Shown here piece by piece: positions 16,067-24,855 of a stretch of DNA of 64,000 nucleotides (positions are counted from its first letter, which is position 1; each line of letters opens with the position of its first letter). Both the position numbers and the translations under genes were made by a program. Location of the stretch: contig NZ_CP040882.1 of the NCBI RefSeq assembly GCF_006337085.1, forward strand, positions 1,550,001-1,614,000, given 5' to 3'. This DNA comes from Sutterella faecalis (lineage in GTDB: Bacteria > Pseudomonadota > Gammaproteobacteria > Burkholderiales > Burkholderiaceae_F). Below the pieces are notes generated by a model, which saw only the letters and a list, made by a program, of their open reading frames with translations, was not told the origin of the DNA and made no database searches.

Positions 16067-17494
16067 ATGCCGCAGAATCTTCTTCCTCCCGACATTTCGT
16101 TCAAAGCGCTCCTTCGTCTCGCCGGACCGATCTTTGTTGCCAACGTTGCCATTATCGGCAGCGGCACGATCGACACGATCATGGGCGGACAGCTGGGCGC
16201 AGAACATCTGGCCGCCATTGCACTCGGCATTGCGGCGACGATCTCCGTTCTCATGGGACTTGTCGGCATCCTTCAGGGGCTTTCGCCCGTCGCCGGCCAC
16301 CATTACGGCGCCCGCAAGATGACCGAAATCGGCATCGACCTCGGTCAGGCCATGTGGCTCGTACTCGGCTTCTCCCTCGTGGGCGTCCCCATTCTGATGG
16401 CAACCGACTTCTGGATGGAGCTCGGCGGCGCCAAGGGTGAAGTCGCCCGGATGGCCACCCAGTACATGTTCTGGACGGCGCTGGCGCTCCCGGGCTCCAT
16501 GGCGGCGCGCACCTTCATTGCGGTCAATGCCGCCGTCTCGCGCCCGCGCGTCACAATGTGGGTGTCGCTTGCCATGCTCGCCCTCAAGGCGCCCCTCAAC
16601 GCGGTCTTCATGTACGGGCTCTTTGGCCTCCCCGCTCTCGGGGGCGGCGGCGCCGGCATCTCTTTCTTCATCCTCACTTATCTCTCCCTCATCGCCTACT
16701 GGGTGATCTGGAACAAGGACAATTTTTATAAGAAGATGCACGCGCCGGGCTTCGTCCGCCCCGAATGGAAGCGCCTCTGGAACCTCCTCAAGATCGGCGT
16801 CCCGATGGGACTCTGCACCTTCTTTGAGGTTTCGAGCTTCACCCTGATGGCGATCTTCGTATCCCGCCTGGGGCCGGACATCATGTCCGCGCACCAGATC
16901 GTCGCGAACCTCACCTCCATGTGCTACATGGTGCCGCTCTCGCTCGGCATCGCCACTTCGGTCCTCATTGCGCAGTCTCTTGGCGCCCGCTGGCCCTCCG
17001 TTGCCTATGAGTGCTTGAAGCGCACGCTGAAGCTCATGGTGACGATTGCTGTCGTGATGTCCGTGCTGCTCTTTCTTTTCCGCAGCGTCATTCTCTGGCT
17101 CTATACGAGTGAAGTGGAGGTGCATGAGCTCGCGATGTCGCTCATTCTTTTCGGGTGCTTCTACTACGTCTTCGACGCGATGCAGTCGGTTTCCGCTTTT
17201 GCCCTTCGCGGCTACCGCGTCACGATGGCGCCGATGATCATCTACGGCGTCATGCTCTGGGGCGTCGGGCTGGGTCTGGGCTACCAGTTTGCCTTCCATG
17301 GCGAATGGGCGGGAGGTCCTTACGGAGTTTTCGGATTCTGGGGCGCTACGGCGACCGGGCTCTTCCTCACCGGCATCAGCCTGACCCTCATGGCGCTCTG
17401 GGTGGGACGCCAGTTCGCGAAGGATGATTCGCATAGCCCCGATGAGGTGAAGGCCGCCATTCAGAGAGCGGAATCCCACAAGCCCCTCTCCTGA
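16067..17494 (+). CDS. MATE family multidrug efflux transporter (NorM-like)
   Basis: 475 residues with 12 predicted membrane helices in two homologous halves. Typical MATE features: LLRLAGPIFVANVAIIGSGTIDTIMGGQLGAEHLAAIALG at the N-terminus, QGLSPVAGHHYGARK, and in the second half KIGVPMGLCTFFEVSSFTLMAIFVSRLGPDIMSAHQIVANL and YMVPLSLGIATSVLIAQSLGA. It couples Na+ or H+ entry to export of cationic drugs and metabolites. A Cys/His-free basic and acidic tail ends the protein. It lies directly behind the membrane glycosyltransferase-like gene and ends in its own terminator. Confidence 0.93.
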   Translation: MPQNLLPPDISFKALLRLAGPIFVANVAIIGSGTIDTIMGGQLGAEHLAAIALGIAATISVLMGLVGILQGLSPVAGHHYGARKMTEIGIDLGQAMWLVLGFSLVGVPILMATDFWMELGGAKGEVARMATQYMFWTALALPGSMAARTFIAVNAAVSRPRVTMWVSLAMLALKAPLNAVFMYGLFGLPALGGGGAGISFFILTYLSLIAYWVIWNKDNFYKKMHAPGFVRPEWKRLWNLLKIGVPMGLCTFFEVSSFTLMAIFVSRLGPDIMSAHQIVANLTSMCYMVPLSLGIATSVLIAQSLGARWPSVAYECLKRTLKLMVTIAVVMSVLLFLFRSVILWLYTSEVEVHELAMSLILFGCFYYVFDAMQSVSAFALRGYRVTMAPMIIYGVMLWGVGLGLGYQFAFHGEWAGGPYGVFGFWGATATGLFLTGISLTLMALWVGRQFAKDDSHSPDEVKAAIQRAESHKPLS

Positions 17495-17527
17495 TGGGGC
17501 ACGGCAAAAACAGCTGAATTCATTTGT

Positions 17528-17566
17528 AAACGGGTCTTTCTTCTTCCGGAAAGATCCGTTTTCTTT
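17528..17566 (+). terminator. Terminator after the MATE gene
   Basis: AAACGGGTCTTTC (17528-17540) pairs with GAAAGATCCGTTT (17549-17561) including one G-U, followed by TCTTTTG. It separates the MATE gene from the radical SAM gene. Confidence 0.75.
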
Positions 17567-17667
17567 TGTCTCAGGATGAAGCGGCCGTGAGCCGGAAAGA
17601 CTCTCGTGTGTTATGTTCAGGGAATCTCTTTTTGACAGCAAAGCTGCCTGACATTTCAGGGCATCCT

Positions 17668-18444
17668 ATGTCCACGATTCTTTTCCCCAGTCCCATCTTC
17701 GGCCCCGTTCATTCCCGGCGGCTCGGCATTTCGCTCGGCATCAACCTTCTTCCCGCGGACGGCAAGATCTGCTCCTTTGACTGCATCTACTGCGAATGCG
17801 GTCTCAACGGCTCCCACCGTCCTCACCTGAAGATGCCCTCGCGCGCACTGGTGCGCTCCGAGCTTGAGGCTAAGCTTGCCGAAATGGCTGCAGCCGGCCA
17901 GAAGCCTGATGCGATTACCTTTGCCGGGAACGGGGAGCCCACGGGACACCCGGAATTTGCACAGATCGTGGACGACGTGATTCAGCTTCGCGACCGCTTT
18001 GCGCCCAAAGCCAAAATCAGCGTCCTCACGAACGCCTTTCACATTCTCAAGCCCGAAGTCTTTGCCGCGCTCCAGCGCGTCGACAATCCGCTTCTGAAGC
18101 TCGACACCGTAAATCTCGAATACATCGAGTTCGTCAACCGCCCTCAGAGCCGCTACGATCTTGAGCGCCTGGTCGAAAAAATGAAGGCATTTAAGGGCGA
18201 CTGCATGATCCAGACGATGTTCATGAAGGGTACCTGGGAAGGGAAATCGGTCGACAACACGTCCGAACGCTTCGTGGGACCCTGGCTCGCCGCCGTGAAG
18301 GCCATTCACCCGAAGCTCGTCACCATCTATACGATCGACCGAGAAACGCCGGACAAGAGCCTTGAGAAGGCCTCTCACGAAGAGCTCGATCGCATTGCCG
18401 CACGGCTTCGTGAAGCTGGTCTCGAATGCACGGTGAGCTATTAA
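17668..18444 (+). CDS. Radical SAM protein of unknown substrate
   Basis: 258 residues from the ATG at 17668 (MSTILFPSPIFGPVHSRRLG), with CAGGG upstream; 34 further codons are open but poor. The cluster motif CSFDCIYCECG (C-x3-C-x2-C, about residues 33-40) binds the SAM-cleaving 4Fe-4S cluster. TFAGNGEPTGHPEF is the glycine-rich SAM-binding strand, and VLTNAFHILKPEV and LDTVNLEYIEFVNRPQ follow. The style is that of the COG0731-like radical SAM proteins found in anaerobes; some relatives act on tRNA wybutosine-type or cofactor pathways. There is no partner gene next to it, so the reaction is unknown. A terminator follows. Confidence 0.85.
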   Translation: MSTILFPSPIFGPVHSRRLGISLGINLLPADGKICSFDCIYCECGLNGSHRPHLKMPSRALVRSELEAKLAEMAAAGQKPDAITFAGNGEPTGHPEFAQIVDDVIQLRDRFAPKAKISVLTNAFHILKPEVFAALQRVDNPLLKLDTVNLEYIEFVNRPQSRYDLERLVEKMKAFKGDCMIQTMFMKGTWEGKSVDNTSERFVGPWLAAVKAIHPKLVTIYTIDRETPDKSLEKASHEELDRIAARLREAGLECTVSY

Positions 18445-18487
18445 CTACTCACTCATTCCCCAACCGCTGTAACAGCGCCAGACGCAA

Positions 18488-18533
18488 AAAAAGGCTTCCC
18501 CGGAAACTTGGATTCCATGGGAAGCCTTTTTGT
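18488..18533 (+). terminator. Terminator after the radical SAM gene
   Basis: AAAAAGGCTTCCC (18488-18500) pairs with GGGAAGCCTTTTT (18519-18531), a 13-bp stem with A/T flanks on both sides; it may also serve the converging htpX on the minus strand. Confidence 0.88.
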
Positions 18534-18573
18534 TTTCCTTCCGCCTCATTGAAGCGTCAGGAGCGCATGAAGA

Positions 18574-19479
18574 TTACTGCGCGTTCGTATAGCGGTGCTC
18601 GCGAAGGGCAGCCACGCGGTCTTCGATCGAGGGGTGGCTCGCGAAGAGCGAACCAATGCCGCCCGAAATGCCGAAGCCCTTGACGTTGCCAGGAAGCTCG
18701 TTGGGTGCAATGCCGCCCAGGCGCTGCAGAGCGTTGATCATCGGCGTGGTGGAGCCCATGATGTCCGCAGCCCCCGCGTCCGCGTGGAATTCGCGATAGC
18801 GGCTGAAAGCGGCGACAACCATCGAGGCGAGGAAGCCGAGGCAGATGTCGAGCACAAGCGAGGTGACGTAGTAGCCCACGCCCGGCGCATCGTCTTCATT
18901 GCGCAGAATCTGACGGTCGACGACCCAGCCGATGATGCGCGAAAGGAAGACGACGAAGGTGTTCATCACGCCCTGAAGGAGCGTCATCGTGACCATGTCG
19001 CCGTTCTTCACGTGCGAGAGTTCGTGCGCGAGCACGGCTTCAACCTCTTCGCGGTTCATGAGGTTGAGAAGCCCCGTCGACACGGCGACGAGCGAGCTCG
19101 AGCGCGAGGCGCCCGTTGCAAAGGCATTGGGTTCGCCGTCGTAAATCCCTACTTCAGGCATCGGGAGGCCTGCCTTCTGGGCTTCGCTGCGGACAACGTC
19201 GACGAGATAGCGTTCAACCGGGGTCTGAGGATTATTCACGTCGATCATCTGCAGACCCATCGACATCTTCGCCATCGTCTTCGACATCAGGAGCGAAATG
19301 ATCGAGCCCGAGAAGCCCACCACCATTGCAAAGACGAAGAGCGTTCCGAGATTGAGCGATTTCCCGCTCATCGTCCCGAAGTTGATGCCGAACACCATCT
19401 GGATCACCGTGAGAATCACGGAGAGCATGATGAAGATGGCGAGATTAGCGAGTATTAAAAGGCCGATGCGTTTGAACAT
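18574..19479 (-). CDS. htpX: Membrane zinc metalloprotease HtpX
   Basis: 301 residues. M48B peptidase of the inner membrane involved in quality control of misfolded membrane proteins, with overlap to FtsH. Two N-terminal membrane segments (about residues 6-26 and 40-60) precede the active site HELSHVKNGD (HExxH), followed by two more membrane stretches and the third zinc ligand region FSRYREFHADAGAADIMG with its Glu. The ending FASHPSIEDRVAALRE is typical. It lies downstream of lapB on the same strand (220 bases). Confidence 0.96.
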   Translation of the reverse strand: MFKRIGLLILANLAIFIMLSVILTVIQMVFGINFGTMSGKSLNLGTLFVFAMVVGFSGSIISLLMSKTMAKMSMGLQMIDVNNPQTPVERYLVDVVRSEAQKAGLPMPEVGIYDGEPNAFATGASRSSSLVAVSTGLLNLMNREEVEAVLAHELSHVKNGDMVTMTLLQGVMNTFVVFLSRIIGWVVDRQILRNEDDAPGVGYYVTSLVLDICLGFLASMVVAAFSRYREFHADAGAADIMGSTTPMINALQRLGGIAPNELPGNVKGFGISGGIGSLFASHPSIEDRVAALREHRYTNAQ

Positions 19480-19698
19480 GGCTTTCTATTCCTTTCCTTA
19501 GCGTCCTCTGGAGACACAAATGCTTTTGTGAGAGATGACGAGCGCCGCTTCTTAGCATTCTTGGGGTTGCGGCGCCGCAGGCATCCAGTATTCAGGCGTG
19601 CGGATGCGTTAGTTGTGATTTTACGGATGAGGAGAAAAAATTCCCTTAACCGGCTTTCTCCCCTTTTGTAACAAATGCGCGGGAGATTCTTCGATTTT

Positions 19699-20868
19699 TT
19701 AGACCGCGCGCTTTTTGTCTTCAATGCGCCGCGGCGAGAAGCTGTCCCAGGCGCCGCAACCCAGGCAATGCCACGAGAAGCTCGACGCGAGGAACCCGCA
19801 CTTTCTGCACTGGTAGCGCGACCAGCGGCGGGCGTTCTGTTCGAGCAGCCCCGCAATCATCTTCGTCATCTCGTCGTCGGGATTCCCCTTCAGCTTCATC
19901 TGCATCATGGCGTTGAAGGCCGAAAGGCTCGGGTGTTCTTCAAGGAAGCGCCTTGCAATCTTTTCGGCCGACGACACGCCCTGCCAGGCGGCAATGCGGG
20001 TGAGGGTCGCCTCCATAACGTCGGCAGTGCCCAACTTTTCCGTAACCTCAAGGAGGAGCGCGAGGGCGCCTGCCTGGTCGCCCTCCGCCGAAAGGGCGTC
20101 TGCGAGGTGACCGATGACGAGAGGTGCATAGTCAGGGTGCTTCTCAACCACATCCTTCCAGTAGCGGATGGCTTCCGAGGCTGAACCCTCCGCCATGGCG
20201 ACCTTCGCGACCGTAATGTCGACGCGGGGCGTGGCATCCTGGTAGCGCAGAAGCGGCGTCACAAGAAGACGAGCTTCCTCAAGGTTCTTGTGCTTCAACG
20301 CAAGGTCGATGCGTTCGCAATAAAAGTGTGCGATCTCTTCGGCATGGTTTTCACCGGCCTGCGTTTCAAGGAGACGAGCCGTTTCCGTAGCCGCTGCCCA
20401 TTCGTGTTCGGTGACGTAGATCTTCAGGAGTTCGCGAAGCGCATGGAGGTGCTCCGAGGGGACGCTTGCGAGCTTTCTGTATGCCGCTTCAGCGCGATCA
20501 AAGAACCCGGCGCAGAGGAAGTCACGGGCAAGTTCCTTCAAAGCGAGCGCACGCTCTTCATCCGGAAGATCCGCGCGATTGTAGAGATGCCTGTGAAGCC
20601 TCACCGCTCGTTCGAATTCGCCGCGGCTTCTGAGGAGGTTGCCGAGCACGCGCTCGAGCTCAGTCAATTCCGGATCGACGCGCACGACTTCAATGAAGGC
20701 GTCAATGGCTTTATCCGGCGCTCCGTCCAACAGAAGCGCGAGACCCCGGGAACAGACTTCCGGGACTTTTGCGGCTTCGCCGCGCTGCCGCTGATCCCAG
20801 CCGCGGCACCACCAGCCGGCAAAGAAGAGAACCGGAACAAAGATCAGATACCAGTAGTCGAATTCCAT
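19699..20868 (-). CDS. lapB: Lipopolysaccharide assembly protein B
   Basis: 389 residues, like E. coli LapB/YciM. One N-terminal membrane anchor (YWYLIFVPVLFFAGWWCRG) is followed by about nine TPR-like helical repeats. A C-terminal rubredoxin-type metal site CRKCGF and WHCLGCGAWDSF closes the protein. It works with FtsH to control LpxC and hence the amount of LPS. It is normally encoded behind lapA in the rpsA-ihfB-lapA-lapB group; here lapA is absent and a porin gene occupies the slot. The ATG is at 20866-20868. Confidence 0.93.
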   Translation of the reverse strand: MEFDYWYLIFVPVLFFAGWWCRGWDQRQRGEAAKVPEVCSRGLALLLDGAPDKAIDAFIEVVRVDPELTELERVLGNLLRSRGEFERAVRLHRHLYNRADLPDEERALALKELARDFLCAGFFDRAEAAYRKLASVPSEHLHALRELLKIYVTEHEWAAATETARLLETQAGENHAEEIAHFYCERIDLALKHKNLEEARLLVTPLLRYQDATPRVDITVAKVAMAEGSASEAIRYWKDVVEKHPDYAPLVIGHLADALSAEGDQAGALALLLEVTEKLGTADVMEATLTRIAAWQGVSSAEKIARRFLEEHPSLSAFNAMMQMKLKGNPDDEMTKMIAGLLEQNARRWSRYQCRKCGFLASSFSWHCLGCGAWDSFSPRRIEDKKRAV

Positions 20869-21021
20869 CGCGCGGTGCTTCCCAGAAATAAATCAGCGTA
20901 CGGCATCGGATATCGCCGCACGAAGTCAAAGAGAGAAATTTTACTGCGCTCCGGAGTTTCCGGACTTTTTGAGAATCGTTCTTCTCTGCGTGAAGCACAT
21001 TTTTCAAACGCAGCATATGAA

Positions 21022-21055
21022 AACGGCGCACCTCCTTTCTAGGAAATGCGCCGTT
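21022..21055 (-). terminator. Terminator after the porin gene
   Basis: On the minus strand AACGGCGCA (21047-21055) pairs with TGCGCCGTT (21022-21030), followed by TTCAT. It lies 67 bases past the porin stop and isolates it from lapB. Nothing else was recognised in 20869-21121. Confidence 0.75.
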
Positions 21056-21121
21056 GGCGTTCTTTTGATCCTAACCTCAGAAAACCGGGCTTCGGATCAG
21101 ATCAATCTCAGAGAAGTGAGA

Positions 21122-22300
21122 TTAGAACGTGTGAGCGAGGCCGACGTAGACGTTGGCGGTCTTTTCTTCGTAGTCGCTCTTCTGGGTTTCCAGATACTTG
21201 TCGAACGAAGCTTCAGCATAGCCGCCGCCGACATAGAGCTTGGTACGTTCGCTCAGCTGATAGCCGTAACGGGCAGCAAGGCCATAGTACTGAGCATCGC
21301 CATCCTTCTTGACGCTGTCGCCGATGAAGCCGTCTTCAAGCGTAGCATCGACATAGTAGAGACCAACGCAGAGCTCACCGTTGGCGCCAACCGGGGCAAC
21401 CGTGCCCAAGTGGAGGCCATAACCCTTGTAGCCCTTTTCAGAGTCGACTTTTTCAAGAACGGTATCGTCACCACCAATCGTGAACGCATCAGAGCCAAAG
21501 ACGCCACGGGCGCCAGAGAAATACTGAACTTCAGCGAAAAGCTTCGCAACTCCGAAATCGTAATTGCCGCCGACGAAGACGAGATTCTGGTCGTCGCGTT
21601 CATAATCCACATCACGAGAAGTTGTGGAATACTTCGTCAGTTCATAGCCAAGAGCAAACTGAGCAGGGCCATATTCACCAGTCAGGCCAGCGGAGAGATA
21701 ACGATCAGCCGTGGACTCGCCTTCAACATGAGTCTTGTCCTCGTTCACGTTATCCATCTTGAAGGAGTACTGAACGATACCCTGGAGACCAGCAACACGC
21801 GGCGTGGCATAGGTGATCATGTTGTCGTAACGATCGCTGGCAGTGAAACCCCAGACAGCGTTGTCGCCACCATCAAAGGACTCAACGTAGCTGAGCAGAT
21901 CATACGTGCCAGCCGACGAGGCGATGCCGCCCATGCGACCGAAAGCAAGTTCACCGAACGGACCGTAAACCGTCAGAGCAGCCTCACGACCGAAGAGACG
22001 GCCATCGTTGCCGAGTTCGCCGCTGTCAGTATCGACACCATTTTCGAGCTTGAAGCCAACCTTGTAGCCATTACCGAGGTCTTCAACGCCCATAAGGCCA
22101 AATTTGCTGGCCGTATCAATGCCCGAGGTCATTTCAAGCTTATTGTCGCCATCAACGACTTTCGATCCATCGAAACCCTTAACATCGCTGTAGGTATAGG
22201 AGAGGCCCTGGTCGATGGCGCCGTAAAGCGTCACATCAGCAGCCATGGCGGAGCCGGCAAACGCGCCGAGGACGGCGAGCGCAGCAAGAGTCTTTTTCAT
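21122..22300 (-). CDS. Gram-negative trimeric porin
   Basis: 392 residues starting MKKTLAALAVLGAFAGSAMA-A, a clear signal peptide with an AMA cleavage site; a second ATG five codons upstream is also possible. The mature N-terminus ADVTLYGAIDQGLSYTYS is typical of betaproteobacterial 16-strand porins. Family landmarks include SKFGLMGVEDLGNGYKVGFKLENG and LFGREAALTVYGPFGELAFGRMGG (the loop 3/PEFGG-type region). The C-terminus YVGLAHTF ends in the Phe recognised by the BAM complex. It is a monocistronic gene with its own long leader and terminator, inserted between ihfB and lapB. Confidence 0.94.
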   Translation of the reverse strand: MKKTLAALAVLGAFAGSAMAADVTLYGAIDQGLSYTYSDVKGFDGSKVVDGDNKLEMTSGIDTASKFGLMGVEDLGNGYKVGFKLENGVDTDSGELGNDGRLFGREAALTVYGPFGELAFGRMGGIASSAGTYDLLSYVESFDGGDNAVWGFTASDRYDNMITYATPRVAGLQGIVQYSFKMDNVNEDKTHVEGESTADRYLSAGLTGEYGPAQFALGYELTKYSTTSRDVDYERDDQNLVFVGGNYDFGVAKLFAEVQYFSGARGVFGSDAFTIGGDDTVLEKVDSEKGYKGYGLHLGTVAPVGANGELCVGLYYVDATLEDGFIGDSVKKDGDAQYYGLAARYGYQLSERTKLYVGGGYAEASFDKYLETQKSDYEEKTANVYVGLAHTF

Positions 22301-22596
22301 TTTCAGAAATCCCATTTAAAAGCCCGCCGGCATAGTGCTCTGATGGCGAAATGCTTCGGCGGACGTGAAACGAATGCCCTCAGGGCATTCGCAGCACTGG
22401 CGTAGCGGACTCCTTGCACAAGACCGGAACGCCGATTGAACCGAAGTTCATCATAGGTAGAACGGAAGATCTATTCGAGCGTTGATTTTCGTAAATGAGA
22501 ATTTTTCTCGATTTTTCAATTACCTCCTAATTGTGATTTTTGTCGGATAGAAGCAACAGCCGTCACAATCCGTCGTCCCCGGGACACATATAAGAA
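22301..22596 (-). promoter_or_regulatory. Porin leader region with two hairpins
   Basis: The region upstream of the porin holds a perfect hairpin CGAATGCCC / GGGCATTCG (22371-22391, 3-base loop) and a looser CCGCCG / CGGCGG pairing (22324-22362) close to the start codon. Further upstream (22490-22560) it becomes AT-rich. No confident -35/-10 pair was seen. The long structured leader is compatible with sRNA or post-transcriptional control, which is common for porins. Confidence 0.45.
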
Positions 22597-22628
22597 AAGC
22601 CGCACTCCCTCGAAAAGGAATGCGGCTT
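22597..22628 (-). terminator. Terminator after ihfB
   Basis: On the minus strand AAGCCGCATTCC (22617-22628) pairs with GGAGTGCGGCTT (22597-22608), one mismatch, followed by TTCTTAT. It ends the rpsA-ihfB transcript and so makes the porin an independent unit. Confidence 0.82.
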
Positions 22629-22692
22629 CCAGAATGATTTCTCTGAGAGATCCTCATTCAGTGAATCAGGATCTCCAGAGAATCATCTTTGG

Positions 22693-23001
22693 TCAGACAT
22701 CAGATTCGCGGCTCGCGTCCACGCGCTCCCTCAGACCCTTGCCGGCCTTGAAGAAGACGGTGTAGCGGGCGCGCACAGCAACTGCCGAACCATCCTGGGG
22801 ATTGCGGCCGACGCGCTCCGGACGATATTTCAGTCCGAAGGAGCCGAAGCCGCGGATCTCAATGCGGCTGCCTTCTACCAGCGTGTCGGCCATCGTATTG
22901 ATGATCACGGCAGCGGAATCCATGCAGTCGCGCTCGCGAAACGTCGGAAGACGCCCGTAGAGCTCAGCAAGAAGTTCGGATTTGGTCATGGAATTACCCA
23001 T
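22693..23001 (-). CDS. ihfB: Integration host factor subunit beta
   Basis: 102 residues starting MGNSMTKSELLAELYGRLPT; the first ATG is chosen because GAGGAGG lies 5-6 bases upstream, although MTKSEL (start 22989) is the family-conserved start. A DNA-bending HU/IHF fold protein: RIEIRGFGSFGLKYRPERVGRNPQDG contains the beta-ribbon arm with the intercalating Pro (RNPQDG). KAGKGLRERV is the C-terminal helix. It acts with IhfA in recombination, replication and transcription, and may be used by the mobile element's integrase in this window. It lies directly behind rpsA, the conserved arrangement. Confidence 0.95.
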   Translation of the reverse strand: MGNSMTKSELLAELYGRLPTFRERDCMDSAAVIINTMADTLVEGSRIEIRGFGSFGLKYRPERVGRNPQDGSAVAVRARYTVFFKAGKGLRERVDASRESDV

Positions 23002-23022
23002 GGTTGCCTCCTCTGACTCTGA

Positions 23023-24717
23023 TTACTTCTGCTCGAGCTTGGCCTTGAGCAGAGCGCCAAGGTTCGTCGTGCCCGTGGCGGAGCCGGCGTCAGCGTTGAC
23101 GCGGTCGAGCGCAACGCGGGCTTCAGCGGCGTCCTTCGCCTTGATGGAGAGCTGGATGCTGCGGTTCTTGCGATCAAGGCTGATCACGGCAGCTTCAACT
23201 TCCTGGCCGACGGAGAGGACGGTCGTGGCGTCTTCAACGCGATCCGTGGAGATCTCGGAAGCGCGGAGGTAGCCTTCGACGTCGTTGCCGAGGTCGATCA
23301 CGGCGCCCTTGGCGTCAACCGACTTGACGGTGCCCTTGACGACAGCGCCCTTCTCGTGCGTGGAAGCGAACGTGCCGAACGGATCGCCGCCGAGCTGCTT
23401 GATGCCGAGGCTGATGCGTTCACGATCGGTGTCGATGGCGAGAACCATGGCTTCGACTTCGTCGCCCTTCTTGTACTGACGGACAGCTTCTTCACCGGAC
23501 TCGTTCCAGGAGAGGTCGGAGAGGTGAACGAGGCCGTCGATGCCGCCCGGAAGGCCGATGAAGACGCCGAAGTCCGTGATCGACTTGATCTGGCCCTTGA
23601 CGCGATCGCCCTTCTTGTGGGACTGAGCGAACTCATCCCAGGGATTCGGCTTGCACTGCTTCATGCCGAGGCTGATGCGGCGGCGGTCTTCGTCGATGTC
23701 AAGAACCATGACTTCGACTTCATCGCCGAGCTGAACAACCTTGCGCGGATCGACGTTCTTGTTCGTCCAATCCATTTCGGAGACGTGCACGAGGCCTTCG
23801 ATGCCGGCTTCGACTTCAACGAACGCACCGTAGTCGGTGATGTTCGTGACCTTGCCGAAGAGACGGGTGCCCTTCGGATAGCGGCGGCTGATGCCGATCC
23901 ACGGATCTTCGCCGAGCTGCTTGAGGCCGAGGGAGACGCGGCTCTTTTCCTTGTCGAACTTGAGAACCTTGGCGGTGATTTCCTGACCAACCTGAACGAC
24001 TTCGCTCGGATGGCGGACGCGGCGCCAGGCGAGGTCGGTGATGTGGAGGAGGCCGTCGATGCCGCCGAGATCAACGAACGCACCGTAGTCGGTGATGTTC
24101 TTGACGATGCCCTTGACGATGGCGCCTTCCTGGAGCGTCTCGAGGAGCTTGGCGCGTTCTTCGCCCATGTTGGCTTCGACGACGGCGCGGCGGGAGACGA
24201 CAACGTTGTTGCGCTTGCGGTCAAGCTTGATGACCTTGAATTCGAAGGTCTTGCCTTCGTACGGCGTCGTGTCCTTGACCGGACGGGTGTCGACGAGCGA
24301 ACCCGGGAGGAAGGCGCGGATGCCGTTGGTCATGACGGTGAGGCCGCCCTTGACCTTGCCCGTGACCGTACCGGTGACGAGTTCGCCGGATTCGAGCGCC
24401 TGCTCGAGGTTCATCCAGGCGGCGAGGCGCTTGGCCTTGTCACGCGAGAGGATCGTATCGCCGTAGCCGTTTTCGACGGACTCAATAGCGACGGAGACGA
24501 AGTCGCCCGGCTTGACGGTCACTTCGCCATGGTCATCCTTGAACTCATCGATAGGCACGTAGGCTTCGCTCTTCAGGCCGGCGTTGACGACGACGAAGTT
24601 GTAGTCGACGCGGACGACTTCAGCGGTGATGACTTCACCCTGACGCATTTCCTGGCTGGCAAGGCTCTGCTCAAAGAGCTCAGCGAAGGATTCGGGCTTG
24701 TTGGTTTCGTTGGACAT
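23023..24717 (-). CDS. rpsA: 30S ribosomal protein S1
   Basis: 564 residues from the ATG at 24715-24717 (MSNETNKPESFAELFEQSLA). Six S1 repeats: the first two bind the ribosome, the later four (VFGKVTNITDYGAFVEVE, VKGQIKSITDFGVFIGLPGG, VVKGTVKSVDAKGAVIDLG and so on) bind mRNA. S1 brings leader RNAs to the 30S subunit. The region before the start is an A/T-rich run (ATTTTTTCCACA) without a Shine-Dalgarno; this is known for rpsA of E. coli, where S1 represses its own translation. It lies between cmk and ihfB, the conserved order. Confidence 0.97.
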   Translation of the reverse strand: MSNETNKPESFAELFEQSLASQEMRQGEVITAEVVRVDYNFVVVNAGLKSEAYVPIDEFKDDHGEVTVKPGDFVSVAIESVENGYGDTILSRDKAKRLAAWMNLEQALESGELVTGTVTGKVKGGLTVMTNGIRAFLPGSLVDTRPVKDTTPYEGKTFEFKVIKLDRKRNNVVVSRRAVVEANMGEERAKLLETLQEGAIVKGIVKNITDYGAFVDLGGIDGLLHITDLAWRRVRHPSEVVQVGQEITAKVLKFDKEKSRVSLGLKQLGEDPWIGISRRYPKGTRLFGKVTNITDYGAFVEVEAGIEGLVHVSEMDWTNKNVDPRKVVQLGDEVEVMVLDIDEDRRRISLGMKQCKPNPWDEFAQSHKKGDRVKGQIKSITDFGVFIGLPGGIDGLVHLSDLSWNESGEEAVRQYKKGDEVEAMVLAIDTDRERISLGIKQLGGDPFGTFASTHEKGAVVKGTVKSVDAKGAVIDLGNDVEGYLRASEISTDRVEDATTVLSVGQEVEAAVISLDRKNRSIQLSIKAKDAAEARVALDRVNADAGSATGTTNLGALLKAKLEQK

Positions 24718-24855
24718 TGTGGAAAAAATAATGTTTTGAAGCACGCCGCATTCTCAGGTCTCTAAGACCCGGAACGGGCGGAGTTGATGGAAAAATTCGG
24801 GCGGCCGTCCGTTGATCAGGACAACACCCGAAGGAAACGTTTATGTTACAGCAAC

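Noticed and set aside
16055..17641. 528-codon minus-strand ORF opposite the MATE gene
   Set aside because: Composition of an antisense shadow (His/Arg/Glu-rich, no motif); the plus strand encodes a clear 12-helix transporter.
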